Shown here one piece after another: positions 1 through 13,735 of a stretch of 64,000 bases of DNA; position 1 is the stretch's first letter, and the number at the start of each line of letters is the position of its first letter. The DNA lies in the NCBI RefSeq assembly GCF_963678635.1, contig NC_087063.1:84803574-84867573 (forward strand), in the 5' to 3' direction. The notes beneath the pieces are model-generated. The model saw only the letters and a list, made by a program, of their open reading frames with translations, was not told the origin of the DNA and did not search any database. The stretch comes from Symsagittifera roscoffensis. Its lineage: Eukaryota; Xenacoelomorpha; Acoela; Convolutidae. The position numbers and the translations under genes are program-made.

Positions 1-1214
1 AACTTCCTTTAGCGACTTGAACTCTCCCTCACCTATCTTACCTCTCAAGTGCTCTATCTCTGGAAAAAAAGATTTGTCAGAATCAAGTCATATGACGAGG
101 GGCGTTCCAGAAAATTCGAGCAACTCGACAAGCCGTCATCCGTCTCAGATCTCATTGAGAACCTTTTAATCAAAAATTTCAATTCATTAATCCTTTTTAT
201 TACCAAATTTTTATCCGCACTGAAGGGACAGTCCTTTACATGGAAATTCTAGTTCGTTTGTTCTTCATAATCCATTCTCAGTGGCAAAGTGTAGCTTAGT
301 TTCCTTCCACGCTGGATTGAAAGCGTTGTGTCCAGTGTATTCCACAGTACACTCATACACAGCCCATTTCATGTTACAGAAAAGCTCCGGCCTAAAACTA
401 CTGAACCTTCACAGTTTGAGTTAGGTAGCAAGCAAACCCGCTTACTATCATTCAATGAGTTTAAATTTCTCAACCTAACAATAGCTACTCGTGCCTGCCC
501 GGGCTGTAATTTTACTTTTCTGTCTAAAAAAAATGGTATCCTATTTTTATCGGATATTATTCTGTTTAGTGGTCTCCTGACATACTTCCTTTCTGGGTTC
601 CTAATCCTAATCAGTCCTCTATTCAGGTCGATCATGACGTCGAAAATCCTGACAGAGTCCCGTCCGAAAAGGAACTGATCCAAATTGTCCAGGTTCTCCA
701 CCACGAGGACACTCATCCAGAGATTTTCTCCTCCCATGTGGAGGACTGTTATCGATGTTCTCGCGGCCACGTAGATCGCTCCGCGGTTAGCGGCTGCCAA
801 TCTTGGATTCGTTAGGTTTAGGTCCTCCCTTGTGATGCCCATTCTTTGCCATGACTTTCTCGGCATTACACAGACCACTGCTCCTGTGTCTAGAAGTCCT
901 GTTACATCGATCTTTTTGCCATCGGTGTCTAGCAGATGTGCAGTCACATCTTTTTCATACCCGATGTGTACCGTATCTTGTTCCATCATGGCGTCATAGT
1001 CAATTCTATGAGCCTTCACTTCTTCCTTACCCAAACATATTTTTCCTATTTGGTCATTGTCTGTTTTGAGGTAAGTCTTGGTATAGATACTAATCCCATC
1101 CACGTTTAACATCACTTGATATGATCCGTAGACTTCCGCGTAGCGCCCGTGCAGTTTCTTTATTCGAGTGCCATCCTTTGTTAACAGCTCTCGGTTCAGT
1201 GCGTAGCTCAGCTT
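1..1214 (-). pseudogene. Older antisense gag-pol copy: gag/protease junction
   Basis: Read on the minus strand this is the gag C-terminus and aspartic protease of the same Ty3/gypsy family as the complete element at 20830-30352, clearly diverged. An open stretch at 1115-369 carries LLDTGA, the protease active-site motif, and a FGRD motif that matches ILGRD in the complete copy. The reading continues, broken, to position 1, where it matches the region just before the reverse transcriptase (EIEHLRGK-like). In this copy gag and protease are in one frame through the DGKK stretch, unlike the complete element, which changes frame there. The copy runs off the left edge of the window. Confidence 0.85.
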
Positions 1215-3936
1215 GACTAAGGTAATCCGCGTATATATCCAAATGCATCAAGGTGAACTCCGAAGGATCGCTTAGGTTTTTGATTACCTGATGTCCCGCG
1301 ACTTATTTCATTGCTTTTTTGTGGCACCATCCCGAATGCTTTCCCTGATATCACATTCAGCTTCATGCTCAAACTACTCGGTGCCTTCGTTTCTTCCACC
1401 TTCGATGCTTCAAAGGCATTGAGCTATTCTTGAGCTCTATCGTTCTTGAATTTGAGCTTGACTTTCTGTTCAATTTCTCTTGTCGCAAATTACTGTAAGG
1501 TACTACTTAGGGCTTCTCTTGCCGCTGCTTTATAGTCAATCTTAAAGTCATTTGCTGCGGTTCCAGGTTCTGGTTCACTCGTTTCTTCTAGCACGGCTTG
1601 CATTTTCTTCGTAGCCATCTCTTGTGGTTTCTCATGCCTCCGGGCTTCCGCCAGACTCATCAGGCATGCGTTGCTCGCTTTGACACCCGATAAAGCTTCT
1701 TCATGACTTGGGTGCTTGATGTATGCCACAGCATCCCAAAATCGTGGACATTCTGATTTAAAATGGCCCTCCAAAAGAAACACCTGGGACCGAATCTTGC
1801 AAGTACTCCTCTCATGAAGTCTTCATGATCGATTTCTGATGCATCTTCATCCTCCAGACTAAAACCGATCGTGTTCATGCCTTCTTTGTAGGTTGGGCAT
1901 GCTGATACATGATGAATTGTCGAACTGCAAATTGCACAAGAGCGTCTCTTGTCCGTGTCCTCTCTAGGTTTGTACCAGTTGTTAACCTGGTTAGCAGGTC
2001 CACTGTTAAAACTGACTTAACTGTTTTGGTAATAACCTGATCTCATAGGATGTCTAAGCAACAGATATTCCTTGGATTCAAATCGCATTTCCTCCGGCGT
2101 AGGCGCATTGGTTGAAACAGGTGTGTAATTCGTTGCTAATCTTGTCCTAAGTTCATCGTTCTTCACACCATCTATGAAATTTTCATGCTACTGCCAAGTT
2201 CATCCTGCTGTTTGACTCGTTCGGTTGACTGCGCCTTCTAAGCCTTTCTAAGCCATCCAAGAATTTGTCAATAGTTTCATCTTCACGTTGCCTTCGTTTC
2301 TCGAAGCGTATCATCGCTTGGTGTCCTTGCATCCCTGAGCCAAAACGATTCAACAGGATTTCGAAGATTTTCTTGGCTGTTTCCCAGTGGTATTACTTTT
2401 TGGCCATCGCGCAATTCAGGGCTGTCCCTTCTAGGTTGTTGGTGAGCGCACTACATTCTTGTCTTTCGGTCAAGTCTTCTTCCTCAAAACGCAGCGCTTC
2501 ATGACCTCTATCCAGGTGTCTATACAGCCGTCAGATTCGTCCTTGTAGCTTCTTGGTTTCTTAAATACCCTTCTGGTCTTTTCGCTTGGTTCACTGGTCC
2601 TAAATTACCACGTGAGGAAAATTTCCAAGGACCTGTTTAGAGGTTCAAACGCTGTGGCCATTACTGTAGCATCACGTGAATGTCACACTTGATCGTTATT
2701 ATCCGTTTCCGTTCTCTCCGAATCGCTGGGCTGAGATCTTCCTTGATTCGAGTGGCTCCAGCTTGTGGAGTTTCCTCTTCCAGTCGCACTCACTTCTCGC
2801 CTAGGTCATTCACCCGAGAATGTCCTGCTGCCAGTAGAACCTCCTCTGGTATTCGTTGGACCCTCGGCCTGTTATCCGCGGTGGCATTGCTGGATGAGTT
2901 GCCCTTTCTCTTAAAGATCCATGGGTCCTTCCTCTGTTAGGATGGCTGTTGAAATTCAATCTCCTAAGTTTGTTAGCCTCTCGCAAGTGTGCTCCTCTAT
3001 TCCTTGAGCTGCTCCTGTTTTTTTTCCCAAGAGATCATCTAGCCTATCCATGATAGCTTGAGTGCCTCTTTCCATCATTGCGTCTATTCTTGTGTCACCT
3101 CTCGAACGCCTCTCTCTTTCTTCAGTCTCCCTCATCTTTCTCGAGAAGCTTTTGGCCACGTATTCATCCGTCCTTTTCTTCAAAAGTTTTTCGCTTCTGC
3201 TGACTTCTTGTCTGTTGCGGCTGATCTCTTCCCGCAGGCTTTCTCTCTCGACGTGAACTGCTCTCTCCAGTTCACTTATTCTTAAGGACATCTGTTCATT
3301 TTGCTCACATATGCTGTCCACAATCCTCGTCAAACCCTCTTCTATCATCGCCCTGTTGTCTACTAATGGTGTAACTAGTGGTCGCATCACCTATTGGTTC
3401 GTGGCAGTTTAGTGCTAGTTGAGATACAAGTTTTACCTCTCTGACTCGAATTTTTTTCATAATCCGCCTCTGGTTCCGCTGGCGTGTTTCCTGACCCTGT
3501 TTTCCCATATTTTCCGGATTGATCTACTAAGTTGGTCGTGGTCATGATCTCACTCGACCGTTGCATTCCATCAATAGTCTTGTATAAGTTTCTGAGCGCA
3601 CCAAACCAATCCGAATAGCCAGACTGCATGTTTGTGGACGCCTCGTTCTCATGTTTTGAACTGTTCGGGCTTACTTGAAACTCAAAGTCATCAATCTCTT
3701 CGTTATCTTCCTCCTCTTCTTGAGTGTCTACTTCATCACTTGTTCCCGTTCCCACAGTAAAAGTGAAAGAAATTTCCCAAAGTGTTCTTGACTCGTTCCG
3801 AAAACGAGGAGGACGTTACAACTTTGTCTGTCAACCAACGCGTCATGGTATTGTCAGTAGGTGATCCTGCTGCTGCTGCTGCTGCTGCTGCATTTTCAGT
3901 CGAAATGTCGGACAGTTCCGACATCTCCTCTCGATC
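1215..3936 (-). pseudogene. Decayed antisense gag, unit 1 of the tandem array
   Basis: Minus-strand gag homologous to residues from about 93 onward of the gag at 20830. It is broken by several frameshifts and stops into pieces at 3924-3736, 3755-3387, 3390-2956, 1878-1660, 1783-1490 and 1399-1217. Recognisable parts are the SELSDIST segment, the coiled coil with SELERAVH, and the zinc-knuckle region, where the second knuckle is frameshifted just after Cys-Phe-Phe. Homology to gag stops abruptly at 3936, so the first 93 codons and any LTR of this older copy are missing. An alanine run replaces the sequence seen in the complete gag. Confidence 0.85.
3867..3890 (+). repeat. (CTG)8 trinucleotide run
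   Basis: Eight CTG repeats, read as an alanine run in the antisense gag remnant. The same run has 7 and 6 repeats in the next two array units. Confidence 0.95.
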
Positions 3937-4356
3937 TAGCTTTTATTGTTTTACCAGTATCATAGTAACCGAGGTATCACTAAAAGTATCATAGTAACCT
4001 AGCTTACAGTCAGGAGTGCCTTCATCACCAATTCCAGTCAAAATCTTTGGAAATTTCTAGACATGGAAGTGATATTGATAAAAGAAGATGACAAGTGTTG
4101 ATGTCCTTACAATTAAAATCGTTACGGGTTACGTTTCTTCAATAAGAACACCCAGCTCGACACAAGAATTTCAATTTTTGATTTCAGTTTTTGAAATTAA
4201 ACATCTCGTGCAGCCTCAATAAAGAAAATATCTATATATTATGTCAATAAAGAAATTTGATTCAATATAAAATACGTACCTCCAGCTTTAGCTGGCCCCT
4301 AGTTGTTATTCATCGAGACATACGAAAGTTTCGGTTCACCTAGTTTTTTCAACATA
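3937..4356. repeat. Spacer between antisense gag and LTR, with hairpin repeat (unit 1)
   Basis: No coding sequence is seen. It contains a 15 bp direct repeat, AGTATCATAGTAACC, at about 3955 and 3986. The distal part has a palindrome, CCAGC-TTTA-GCTGG, followed by TATTCATCGAGACATACG and CTAGTTTTTTCAACAT directly against the LTR. A diverged copy of this distal part occurs at about 45735-45864 and its duplicate at about 52410-52539, next to a REL-type retroelement. It therefore belongs to an older dispersed repeat into which the LTR element inserted. Confidence 0.7.
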
Positions 4357-5266
4357 TGTGACATTCGACCAGAATGGCCAAAATGCAATCTCTGCAGACT
4401 TCGAAATTTTAGCAGTGAACCTTCCAAGTTAATGATTTTGAAGGATTAACGACGTTATTCGGATGATTAGCAGAACGGTGAAGGTCAGGATATTCCCGTA
4501 TTTTGAAATTTTAAATTTTCGAAGTGATGACGTAACATTTCTGAGAAATGCTGAAACGGCCATTTTTAACAAAAAACGAGTGAAAAAACACAACAACGTT
4601 AGTTGCGCTGACGAGAACAACGAGAATCGTGATTGAAAAACAGCAGCAGATTGCAGAGAACGTTCCGAGTTGCAACTATTGTGCTGCTACAATAGTTGCA
4701 AGGCCGTTGCAAACAACGGTGAAGGGTAAGAAACCAGCCTTCCGGATTAGGAAGAAATCAAGATCAACGGGCTTGATTCAGCGGATTCAAGAATCCGGAA
4801 GGGTCTCGGGACGGAAAACTTTTATTGACTCATATGAACTTTTAGCATCCTGTCATGTCCTGACTTGAATTTAGTTGATATTTGGATTAGTTTTGACAAG
4901 GATGAGGTGCTAAGAGTTGGGGGGGAAAGGGTTGATCCATCTTCGATGGAGATGATGATTTTTATCTACTGAACAAAAACAATAGTAATATAATAAGTAG
5001 TAGCCCTGTTTTTAGGAGTGACCTCGTGGTCTGGGGATACTGAGACCCAGCCATGAGCTCACTATCGATTCAGTTAATTTGAGCGTTCTGGTCGAAGCCG
5101 GAGAACAGTAACGTTTTTGTCGACCCGATGTTGGAAAAGACCACCGAAAAGTACTGGCTTGGTAGAGACGGTGAAAAACATGCAAAGCTCTGTTTAGACG
5201 CTAGCCAGTCGTCTTAAGACTTAGTTTTGTTATCCGTCGATATGTATCTTCCGGGCGAATGTTACA
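4357..5266 (+). mobile_element. LTR of the giant element, array unit 1
   Basis: A 910 bp LTR bounded by TGTGACATTCG and CGAATGTTACA, which form an 11 bp inverted terminal repeat with one mismatch and canonical TG/CA ends. It is nearly identical to the LTRs at 10616, 16871 and 40515. It includes a long stem, CCTTCCGGATT with AATCCGGAAGG, and a GTCTTAAGAC palindrome near the 3' end. It is followed by leader sequence, so it is a duplicated 5' LTR and not a solo LTR. Confidence 0.9.
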
Positions 5267-7476
5267 TGTATGTTTTTATGGCGCTCCTGGGTGTTATTCT
5301 TTTTTAACATCATGACCGGCAGAACCGTTAACGAGCACTCCGCGCCGAGCGGATGCTCACATTAACGCCCTTAATAGGCCTAAGCCGCCGGGGCGGAACG
5401 GTAGTTCGGAACGCGGAAGCCTTCCGGATTACCGTGAATAGTTTTTTAACTTCGTTAAGACCGAAAATTCACGAACCAGGAAGGGTGGGGGGAATCGCGA
5501 ACCCCTCGTCCCCTGAGTGGTTTGTGACCAAAAACACTTAAAGATATAAGTAAAACCAAACAAAAAGTAGTATAGTACCCAAGAAAAACAAATAACATAA
5601 AAAATAACCGAAAAAACCAAAAACAGTAAAAAAAAAAGTAAAAAATCAGTAGAAATCATCCCCCCAGACAAGATGTGATTCAACCCCCCCGTTTGTTGTT
5701 GATAGATATATTGTTGTTACAGGCATTTATATCAAACAGGATCGTTACGATCAATTTTGTGGCCCGTTTGTGAGGCTTGTACTGTAGGGTTATTTGAGTA
5801 TTTAAGCACGTTAATGATAAATTGCGCTCAATCCGGAGGGGTCAGCTGAATTGCGCTCAATTCGGAAGGGTGTTGGGTGAAGACCGATCCGGCAAGCAGT
5901 ACAAGGAGCAACAAGAAGGGGCTCAACGACAACAACAATCGACTGTTGGGTATCGTTAACAAGTTTTGTATCCCTTTTGGTACGAAAAGTAAGATAGTAA
6001 TCTGTGGGGGGCTCGACAGTGCTGCACTGTAGTAACCCTTCACCGGACTGCGAATATCCGAGTTAAGCACCTTAATTCGGATAATAAACAAACCCGGAGG
6101 GGTATAGTATTACTAATATTATTACTTATATAGCCTATATCAATAGTCTTATATCGTTTTTCAGTGAAAAACAACGAAAACAGACCGGTTTTTGGGGTCA
6201 AAATAGCGATATTTTGATCCCCCCACAAGTCGCGATTTTTGAGATATCGATTTTTTTTTAAACGGAAAAAAGCGCTAAGTTAGTGTGTTACATCGTAACT
6301 GCACTACTGTAATAGGTAGAACCGGTTAACTTTAGTTCGGAAGTGGTTGGAACTAGTTTGGTACCAAAAACCAAATTTTCCCATTTTTTGATAGTAAGAA
6401 ACACTATAAAATCAGAAAATTTTTTGAAATCTTTGAGTTAGGACAGTAAAAATAGTTGTTCGGACAACGTCGACTAGTGAATCTACGAGTTTTAAAACCC
6501 GCTACCCGAAAGCCTTCCGGGTTGCAGAGAAATCGAACATAACGTGTTTGATTTGGTGGATTCATCAATCCGGAGGGGTCCAGGTAGCATAGTTTTTCGC
6601 AAATTTTTTCTACAAAAGCGTTTTAGATCGGGTCTTTTGCATTGAACTAGAAGAGTATAGGCCTTCCGAGCTCAGATCAATAATTTTTAGGTCGAAAGGA
6701 CCAGATTTGCGGAAAAAGTTAGGCGGAACCTATAAGAGAGAAAATTTTTGAGTTTGGAAAAAAGACGTTTTGGTTAATAACTTTGGAACTACAGAGCATA
6801 TCGAGTCAATCTTGGTACCATTAGATCAGAAATTAGCTGAACTTACTAGTAGGAAAGAGAATTACTGGGAAAAGCGAGCGAGAAAATTTTTTGAGATTGT
6901 TTTTAGCAAATTACACAAATCCGGAGGGGTACACCCTTCACGTTTTATAAATTTTTCTGAAAAACCCTTATACCCCTACCAAAAGTTGATAGCGATTGAA
7001 CTAAGTAACTTAGGACAATTCTAGACAAAAAGGGAGGGCTGAAGGCACAAGACAACCATAATAGAGTCGAAATTAGGCAAGTGATAAGACCCTTCACCGT
7101 TAGTGTGAATTGTCAAATAAGTGCCTTAACTTCAATCCGGAGGGTTCTAGGAAAGGACCCTATACCCTTCCCAGTTAATTCAAACAGCATAAAAGCAACG
7201 CAGAACGTATCCGGATGGGTATAAGCTGAAATTAAGAAAACTACGAAAAGCTACTTTGACAGAGCTAAGGGCTCCCAATCCGGAGGGGTCGAAATTTTTC
7301 AAAGTCAGAGGGGTCCGAATCCGGAGGGATCTTATAGTTGCTAATTCGGAGGGGTCCAAATCCGGAGGGGTCTACTATTAACTAACTCGGAGGGGTCCCA
7401 ATCCGGAGGGGTCCATATTCTGACAGTCCGGAAGGGTCCTATTTGTGCCAATCCGGACGGGTATTATTTTATTAAG
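5267..7476 (+). mobile_element. Partial leader of the giant element, array unit 1
   Basis: Copy of the first 2.2 kb of the untranslated leader described at 17780-20829. It has the same stem-loop modules and the terminal cluster of AATCCGGAGGGGTC-like repeats, and is cut at 7476 where unit 2 begins. The last repeat reads GGACGGG here instead of GGAGGGG. No credible ATG-started gene is present. Confidence 0.85.
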
Positions 7477-10195
7477 GACTAAGGTAATCCGCGTATATAT
7501 CCAAATGCATCAAGGTGAACTCCGAAGGATCGCTTAGGTTTTTGATTACCTGATGTCCCGCGACTTATTTCATTGCTTTTTTGTGGCACCATCCCGAATG
7601 CTTTCCCTGATATCACATTCAGCTTCATGCTCAAACTACTCGGTGCCTTCGTTTCTTCCACCTTCGATGCTTCAAAGGCATTGAGCTATTCTTGAGCTCT
7701 ATCGTTCTTGAATTTGAGCTTGACTTTCTGTTCAATTTCTCTTGTCGCAAATTACTGTAAGGTACTACTTAGGGCTTCTCTTGCCGCTGCTTTATAGTCA
7801 ATCTTAAAGTCATTTGCTGCGGTTCCAGGTTCTGGTTCACTCGTTTCTTCTAGCACGGCTTGCATTTTCTTCGTAGCCATCTCTTGTGGTTTCTCATGCC
7901 TCCGGGCTTCCGCCAGACTCATCAGGCATGCGTTGCTCGCTTTGACACCCGATAAAGCTTCTTCATGACTTGGGTGCTTGATGTATGCCACAGCATCCCA
8001 AAATCGTGGACATTCCGATTTAAAATGGCCCTCCAAAAGAAACACCTGGGACCGAATCTTGCAAGTACTCCTCTCATGAAGTCTTCATGATCGATTTCTG
8101 ATGCATCTTCATCCTCCAGACTAAAACCGATCGTGTTCATGCCTTCTTTGTAGGTTGGGCATGCTGATACATGATGAATTGTCGAACTGCAAATTGCACA
8201 AGAGCGTCTCTTGTCCGTGTCCTCCCTAGGTTTGTACCAGTTGTTAACCTGGTTAGCAGGTCCACTGTTAAAACTGACTTAACTGTTTTGGTAATAACCT
8301 GATCTCATAGGATGTCTAAGCAACAGATATTCCTTGGATTCAAATCGCATTTCCTCCGGCGTAGGCGCATTGAATGAAACAGGTGTGTAATTCGTTGCTC
8401 ATCTTGTCCTAAGTTCATCGTTCTTCACACCATCTATGAAATTTTCATGCTACTGCCAAGTTCATCCTGCTGTTTGACTCGTTCGGTTGACTGCGCCTTC
8501 TAAGCCTTTCTAAGCCATCCAAGAATTTGTCAATAGTTTCATCTTCACGTTGCCTTCGTTTCTCGAAGCGTATCATCGCTTGGTGTCCTTGCATCCCTGA
8601 GCCAAAACGATTCAACAGGATTTCGAAGATTTTCTTGGCTGTTTCCCAGTGGTATTACTTTTTGGCCATCGCGCAATTCAGGGCTGTCCCTTCTAGGTTG
8701 CTGGTGAGCGCACTACATTCTTGTCTTTCGGTCAAGTCTTCTTCCTCAAAACGCAGCGCTTCATGACCTCTATCCAGGTGTCTATACAGCCGTCAGATTC
8801 GTCCTTGTAGCTTCTTGGTTTCTTAAATACCCTTCTGGTCTTTTCGCTTGGTTCACTGGTCCTAAATTACCACGTGAGGAAAATTTCCAAGGACCTGTTT
8901 AGAGGTTCAAACGCTGTGGCCAATACTGTAGCATCACGTGAATGTCACACTTGATCGTTATTATCCGTTTCCGTTCTCTCCGAATCGCTGGGCTGAGATC
9001 TTCCTTGATTCGAGTGGCTCCAGCTTGTGGAGTTTCCTCTTCCATTCGCACTCACTTCTCGCCTAGGTCATTCACCCGAGAATGTCCTGCTGCCAGTAGA
9101 ACCTCCTCTGGTATTCGTTGGACCCTCGGCCTGTTATCCGCGGTGGCATTGCTGGATGAGTTGCCCTTTCTCTTAAAGATCCATGGGTCCTTCCTCTGTT
9201 AGGATGGCTGTTGAAATTCAATCTCCTAAGTTTGTTAGCCTCTCGCAAGTGTGCTCCTCTATTCCTTGAGCTGCTCCTGTTTTTTTTCCCAAGAGATCAT
9301 CTAGCCTATCCATGATAGCTTGAGTGCCTCTTTCCATCATTGCGTCTATTCTTGTGTCACCTCTCGAACGCCTCTCTCTTTCTTCAGTCTCCCTCATCTT
9401 TCTCGAGAAGCTTTTGGCCACGTATTCATCCGTCCTTTTCTTCAAAAGTTTTTCGCTTCTGCTGACTTCTTGTCTGTTGCGGCTGATCTCTTCCCGCAGG
9501 CTTTCTCTCTCGACGTGAACTGCTCTCTCCAGTTCACTTATTCTTAAGGACATCTGTTCATTTTGCTCACATATGCTGTCCACAATCCTCGTCAAACCCT
9601 CTTCTATCATCGCCCTGTTGTCTACTAATGGTGTAACTAGTGGTCGCATCACCTATTGGTTCGTGGCAGTTTAGTGCTAGTTGAGATACAAGTTTTACCT
9701 CTCTGACTCGAATTTTTTTCATAATCCGCCTCTGGTTCCGCTGGCGTGTTTCCTGACCCTGTTTTCCCATATTTTCCGGATTGATCTACTAAGTTGGTCG
9801 TGGTCATGATCTCACTCGACCGTTGCATTCCATCAATAGTCTTCTATAAGTTTCTGAGCGCACCAAACCAATCCGAATAGCCAGACTGCATGTTTGTGGA
9901 CGCCTCGTTCTCATGTTTTGAACTGTTCGGGCTTACTTGAAACTCAAAGTCATCAATCTCTTCGTTATCTTCCTTCTCTTCTTGAGTGTCTACTTCATCA
10001 CTTGTTCCCGTTCCCACAGTAAAAGTGAAAGAAATTTCCCAAAGTGTTCTTGACTCGTTCCGAAAACGAGGAGGACGTTACAACTTTGTCTGTCAACCAA
10101 CGCGTCATGGTATTGTCAGTAGGTGATCCTGCTGCTGCTGCTGCTGCTGCATTTTCAGTCGAAATGTCGGACAGTTCCGACATCTCCTCTCGATC
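7477..10195 (-). pseudogene. Decayed antisense gag, unit 2
   Basis: Near-identical copy of the unit 1 gag remnant with the same disabling changes. Those changes therefore predate the tandem amplification. Confidence 0.85.
10139..10159 (+). repeat. (CTG)7 trinucleotide run
   Basis: Unit 2 version of the alanine-coding run, one repeat shorter than unit 1. Confidence 0.95.
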
Positions 10196-10615
10196 TAGCT
10201 TTTATTGTTTTACCAGTATCATAGTAACCGAGGTATCACTAAAAGTATCATAGTAACCTAGCTTACAGTCAGGAGTGCCTTCATCACCAATTCCAGTCAA
10301 AATCTTTGGAAATTTCTAGACATGGAAGTGATATTGATAAAAGAAGATGACAAGTGGTGATGTCCTTACAATTAAAATCGTTACGGGTTACGTTTCTTCA
10401 ATAAGAACACCCAGCTCGACACAAGAATTTCAATTTTTGATTTCAGTTTTTGAAATTAAACATCTCGTGCAGCCTCAATAAAGAAAATATCTATATATTA
10501 TGTCAATAAAGAAATTTGATTCAATATAAAATACGTACCTCCAGCTTTAGCTGGCCCCTAGTTGTTATTCATCGAGACATACGAAAGTTTCGGTTCACCT
10601 AGTTTTTTCAACATA
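10196..10615. repeat. Spacer with hairpin repeat (unit 2)
   Basis: Copy of the 3937-4356 spacer. No gene is seen. Confidence 0.7.
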
Positions 10616-11525
10616 TGTGACATTCGACCAGAATGGCCAAAATGCAATCTCTGCAGACTTCGAAACTTTAGCAGTGAACCTTCCAAGTTAATGATTTTGA
10701 AGGATTAACGACGTTATTCGGATGATTAGCAGAACGGTGAAGGTCAGGATATTCCCGTATTTTGAAATTTTAAATTTTCGAAGTGATGACGTAACATTTC
10801 TGAGAAATGCTGAAACGGCCATTTTTAACAAAAAACGAGTGAAAAAACACAACAACGTTAGTTGCGCTGACGAGAACAACGAGAATCGTGATTGAAAAAC
10901 AGCAGCAGATTGCAGAGAACGTTCCGAGTTGCAACTATTGTGCTGCTACAATAGTTGCAAGGCCGTTGCAAACAACGGTGAAGGGTAAGAAACCAGCCTT
11001 CCGGATTAGGAAGAAATCAAGATCAACGGGCTTGATTCAGCGGATTCAAGAATCCGGAAGGGTCTCGGGACGGAAAACTTTTATTGACTCATATGAACTT
11101 TTAGCATCCTGTCATGTCCTGACTTGAATTTAGTTGATATTTGGATTAGTTTTGACAAGGATGAGGTGCTAAGAGTTGGGGGGGAAAGGGTTGATCCATC
11201 TTCGATGGAGATGATGATTTTTATCTACTGAACAAAAACAATAGTAATATAATAAGTAGTAGCCCTGTTTTTAGGAGTGACCTCGTGGTCTGGGGATACT
11301 GAGACCCAGCCATGAGCTCACTATCGATTCAGTTAATTTGAGCGTTCTGGTCGAAGCCGGAGAACAGTAACGTTTTTGTCGACCCGATGTTGGAAAAGAC
11401 CACCGAAAAGTACTGGCTTGGTAGAGACGGTGAAAAACATGCAAAGCTCTGTTTAGACGCTAGCCAGTCGTCTTAAGACTTAGTTTTGTTATCCGTCGAT
11501 ATGTATCTTCCGGGCGAATGTTACA
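10616..11525 (+). mobile_element. LTR of the giant element, array unit 2
   Basis: A 910 bp LTR with the same TGTGACATTCG/CGAATGTTACA ends, followed directly by leader. Confidence 0.9.
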
Positions 11526-13735
11526 TGTATGTTTTTATGGCGCTCCTGGGTGTTATTCTTTTTTAACATCATGACCGGCAGAACCGTTAACGAGCACTCC
11601 GCGCCGAGCGGATGCTCACATTAACGCCCTTAATAGGCCTAAGCCGCCGGGGCGGAACGGTAGTTCGGAACGCGGAAGCCTTCCGGATTACCGTGAATAG
11701 TTTTTTAACTTCGTTAAGACCGAAAATTCACGAACCAGGAAGGGTGGGGGGAATCGCGAACCCCTCGTCCCCTGAGTGGTTTGTGACCAAAAACACTTAA
11801 AGATATAAGTAAAACCAAACAAAAAGTAGTATAGTACCCAAGAAAAACAAATAACATAAAAAATAACCGAAAAAACCAAAAACAGTAAAAAAAAAGTAAA
11901 AAATCAGTAGAAATCATCCCCCCAGACAAGATGTGATTCAACCCCCCCGTTTGTTGTTGATAGATATATTGTTGTTACAGGCATTTATATCAAACAGGAT
12001 CGTTACGATCAATTTTGTGGCCCGTTTGTGAGGCTTGTACTGTAGGGTTATTTGAGTATTTAAGCACGTTAATGATAAATTGCGCTCAATCCGGAGGGGT
12101 CAGCTGAATTGCGCTCAATTCGGAAGGGTGTTGGGTGAAGACCGATCCGGCAAGCAGTACAAGGAGCAACAAGAAGGGGCTCAACGACAACAACAATCGA
12201 CTGTTGGGTATCGTTAACAAGTTTTGTATCCCTTTTGGTACGAAAAGTAAGATAGTAATCTGTGGGGGGCTCGACAGTGCTGCACTGTAGTAACCCTTCA
12301 CCGGACTGCGAATATCCGAGTTAAGCACCTTAATTCGGATAATAAACAAACCCGGAGGGGTATAGTATTACTAATATTATTACTTATATAGCCTATATCA
12401 ATAGTCTTATATCGTTTTTCAGTGAAAAACAACGAAAACAGACCGGTTTTTGGGGTCAAAATAGCGATATTTTGATCCCCCCACAAGTCGCGATTTTTGA
12501 GATATCGATTTTTTTTTAAACGGAAAAAAGCGCTAAGTTAGTGTGTTACATCGTAACTGCACTACTGTAATAGGTAGAACCGGTTAACTTTAGTTCGGAA
12601 GTGGTTGGAACTAGTTTGGTACCAAAAACCAAATTTTCCCATTTTTTGATAGTAAGAAACACTATAAAATCAGAAAATTTTTTGAAATCTTTGAGTTAGG
12701 ACAGTAAAAATAGTTGTTCGGACAACGTCGACTAGTGAATCTACGAGTTTTAAAACCCGCTACCCGAAAGCCTTCCGGGTTGCAGAGAAATCGAACATAA
12801 CGTGTTTGATTTGGTGGATTCATCAATCCGGAGGGGTCCAGGTAGCATAGTTTTTCGCAAATTTTTTCTACAAAAGCGTTTTAGATCGGGTCTTTTGCAT
12901 TGAACTAGAAGAGTATAGGCCTTCCGAGCTCAGATCAATAATTTTTAGGTCGAAAGGACCAGATTTGCGGAAAAAGTTAGGCGGAACCTATAAGAGAGAA
13001 AATTTTTGAGTTTGGAAAAAAGACGTTTTGGTTAATAACTTTGGAACTACAGAGCATATCGAGTCAATCTTGGTACCATTAGATCAGAAATTAGCTGAAC
13101 TTACTAGTAGGAAAGAGAATTACTGGGAAAAGCGAGCGAGAAAATTTTTTGAGATTGTTTTTAGCAAATTACACAAATCCGGAGGGGTACACCCTTCACG
13201 TTTTATAAATTTTTCTGAAAAACCCTTATACCCCTACCAAAAGTTGATAGCGATTGAACTAAGTAACTTAGGACAGTTCTAGACAAAAAAGGGAGGGCTG
13301 AAGGCACAAGACAACCATAATAGAGTCGAAATTAGGCAAGTGATAAGACCCTTCACCGTTAGTGTGAATTGTCAAATAAGTGCCTTAACTTCAATCCGGA
13401 GGGTTCTAGGAAAGGACCCTATACCCTTCCCAGTTAATTCAAACAGCATAAAAGCAACGCAGAACGTATCCGGATGGGTATAAGCTGAAATTAAGAAAAC
13501 TACGAAAAGCTACTTTGACAGAGCTAAGGGCTCCCAATCCGGAGGGGTCGAAATTTTTCAAAGTCAGAGGGGTCCGAATCCGGAGGGATCTTATAGTTGC
13601 TAATTCGGAGGGGTCCAAATCCGGAGGGGTCTACTATTAACTAACTCGGAGGGGTCCCAATCCGGAGGGGTCCATATTCTGACAGTCCGGAAGGGTCCTA
13701 TTTGTGCCAATCCGGAGGGGTATTATTTTATTAAG
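11526..13735 (+). mobile_element. Partial leader of the giant element, array unit 2
   Basis: Second copy of the leader segment, ending at the unit 2/3 junction within ATTAAGGACTAAGGTAA. Confidence 0.85.

Noticed and set aside
4629-4868. 79-codon frame inside the LTR
   Set aside because: It starts at GTG and covers the stem-loop region. Nothing suggests translation.
6770-7024. 84-codon open frame in the leader, repeated at 13028 and 19281
   Set aside because: It begins with TTG, has no ATG, and is conserved only because the DNA is duplicated.
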